In this document: one piece after another, positions 62,570 through 64,000 of the stretch
Layout of the letters: each line of letters starts with the position of its first letter
How positions within the stretch are numbered: the stretch's first letter is position 1
Source: Dasyornis broadbenti
Lineage: Eukaryota > Chordata > Aves > Passeriformes > Dasyornithidae
Direction of reading: 5' to 3'
Length of the DNA stretch: 64,000 nt
NCBI GenBank assembly: GCA_013397935.1
Contig: VZRN01005622.1
Location: 7,043,997-7,107,996 of the forward strand
Notes under the pieces: generated by a model
Databases searched by the model: none
The model's input: only the letters and a program-made list of their open reading frames with translations
Told to the model about the DNA's origin: nothing
Position numbers and translations under genes: made by a program

Positions 62570-62905
62570 TGTGCTGCTGTGACCCAGCAAGGTCAGTGCC
62601 TGCGAGGAATTGCCAACGAGCCCCTGGCTCCTCGCCAGGACACAGGGAAAGGGACGGGACCCGCTCAGGAGCCACTGCCAGGGCAGGGCAAGGAGGAACC
62701 CTGCTGCCACTGATGTACACCGGAGCTCCTCCGCAGGACAGCAGAGCAATCGAAATGCAATTATTGCTGCTGATGGAGGGCTGCTCCTGGGCTGCTGTTG
62801 CTGCTGTTGCTGGCCATGGGTGTCCCGGGAAAGCCCGAGCCTTTCCCCCTCCTTTGAGCGCTGTCTCCCTCTGCTGTCCTGCCGCAGCTCTGCGCTGGGG
62901 AGACA
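62570..62905. other. GC- and CpG-rich patch
   Basis: Markedly richer in GC than its surroundings, with about a dozen CpG dinucleotides in 335 bases, a gctgctgttgctgctgttgc trinucleotide-like stretch near 62790-62812, and nuclear-receptor half-site-like words (gcaaggtcagtg at 62588-62599; aaggtgacctc near 62908). Six overlapping ORFs cover it on both strands, a consequence of composition. It could be a small CpG island or promoter, an unrecognised GC-rich repeat or an exon. Nothing here decides between them. Confidence 0.3.
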
Positions 62906-63464
62906 CAAGGTGACCTCTGAAGAGCAACCAACGTACAAAACTTGGACAAACGCCTTGAAAAATTTTTGCTTGACGCTATCTAGTTGCACAAGGAACACTT
63001 TAATGTCTGGAAGTATCAGTCCGAAGCAGTGGAGGTTTCACAGTGGAACATACATAAATAAAGAACGGCTGGGAAATGCATTTTCTCTATACGGAGCTGT
63101 CCAATCAGGTTTCCATTACTAGTAAGAAGCAATAACCAGTAACAGCTTCTTCTCTGAGAGAGAAGTAACATGAATTTCTAAGCAGCAGAGGTTCTCTGAA
63201 GAGTGGAATATGAAAAATATTCTCAGCTTTTGCTTTTTGATGGGAGGAAAACATAGGGCAAACATCTGATGGAGGCAGTGGTAGTCTTTATGTGTCCCTG
63301 TATCCACATGCAAGATAACAGGATTCAGAGGGCCAGTTCTGAAGATAGCCCAAGATGTGTGTGGGACTGGATAGCACCTCTGAGAAACCTGAAAGTTTGA
63401 ATAAAAGCCCACATTTTCATTGGCACGGATGATTTGAGCTTGGTGATCTTCATCTCTCTTTCAG
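62906..63464. other. Non-coding stretch
   Basis: No gene or repeat was recognised. Composition falls back to the window average after the GC-rich patch. Confidence 0.45.
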
Positions 63465-63553
63465 ACAGCATATCATCAGCCTCTCCAACAGGCTCTGGGC
63501 TCTTCTTTGTTTGCAGATCAGCAGAACATCTGAGCCAGTCTCAGCTCTGAAAG
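63465..63553 (+). CDS. Weak candidate exon (plus strand)
   Basis: An acceptor-like catctctctttcag precedes 89 bases that end at CTGAAAG|gtaaagtg. One frame is open throughout (starting QHIISLSNRLWALL after one base). A second good acceptor inside (ttctttgtttgcag) would define a 37-base alternative beginning at 63517. Could belong to a plus-strand coding or long non-coding transcript. Low confidence. Confidence 0.15.
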
Positions 63554-64000
63554 GTAAAGTGCCAATGCACTTAGGATTTTGGTTTAATTTTTTCCAATGT
63601 TTTAATAAGAAAATCTGAAAGTTCATTTCCTTCCATAAACCCATAATGAACATAATATTCTTGAAGCACTAAGGTGAGCTCACAGTGTGTTTGCATTGTC
63701 AATAGCTATTTTTATGTTCTCCATGAATGAACCATGACAATACTGTTCTGTGTGATAAAACACATATTAAATCATGGATTGCAAGCAAGTCTGGATGGAT
63801 TGCTTTTCCAAACACAAGGAACACAACTTGCTGATTGAGCTGCTTTGAATTCTTGCAGGCATGGCATTAAGTTCTACTGTGATTTAACAGGGACCAAGAT
63901 GTGCTCTTCTTTGGTTGTGAGTCTTTCAGCAGTCACTGTATGCACATGAGGGCACATTTTGCCTCTTTCTATTTAATGTACACATTACAGTTCAAATCCT
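63554..64000. other. Non-coding stretch at window end
   Basis: No feature was recognised. Confidence 0.5.

Noticed and set aside
1..64000. tRNA, rRNA, CRISPR array or bacterial operon
   Set aside because: No tRNA-like T-arm with matching stems was seen, no rRNA-like sequence, and the CR1 fragments identify a vertebrate nuclear genome.

Overview
The window reads as vertebrate nuclear DNA, almost certainly from a bird. The diagnostic signal is four fragments of the CR1 non-LTR retrotransposon, including typical avian CR1 3' tails at about 35170-35272, 51310-51350 and 62187-62250. Base composition is AT-rich, there are no long protein-coding ORFs, and homopolymer and simple-repeat tracts are frequent. 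Two short N gaps (31551-31562 and 44686-44721) and one isolated N (11832) mark it as a draft assembly. I see no operons, bacterial genes, CRISPR arrays, rRNA or tRNA genes.

Layout. 1-20 kb is AT-rich non-coding DNA holding a short reverse-strand CR1 fragment (2562-2830), a 13-bp A-rich minisatellite (6619-6785), an ATGG microsatellite (9272-9342) and several small minus-strand segments that look like coding exons. 20.87-24.06 kb is the most unusual region: about 3 kb of almost pure purine sequence on the plus strand, in which a roughly 300-bp module occurs twice in direct orientation about 2.77 kb apart. 24-34 kb is AT-rich and mostly featureless. A 0.9-kb CR1 copy lies at 34360-35272. 35-50 kb is again unannotated, with a GC-rich patch at 43 kb and a homeodomain/octamer-motif-rich block at 45.3-45.7 kb. 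A 1-kb CR1 copy with a reverse-transcriptase FADDT motif lies at 50335-51350. 51-64 kb contains a 40-base T run (61517-61556), a small CR1 tail and a GC- and CpG-rich patch (62570-62905).

Genes. No gene can be named. The best coding evidence is a set of short minus-strand segments bounded by good splice sites with open frames, in the order 28814-28678, 19790-19750, 19477-19340, 13175-13135, 12742-12706, 9151-9019, 8389-8356, 3479-3434 and 1364-1296. All successive junctions can be joined in compatible phase without creating a stop codon. The three best (19340-19477, 9019-9151, 1296-1364) also show a rise in GC content at the splice boundaries. If real, the window sits inside a large multi-exon gene transcribed from the minus strand. 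Chance pseudo-exons are common in vertebrate introns, so this is a hypothesis, not a gene call. Two further exon-like segments lie on the plus strand (60808-60891 and 63465-63553).

Most long ORFs in the window are side effects of repeat composition: the A-rich minisatellite, the ATGG repeat, the polypurine block and the CR1 copies.
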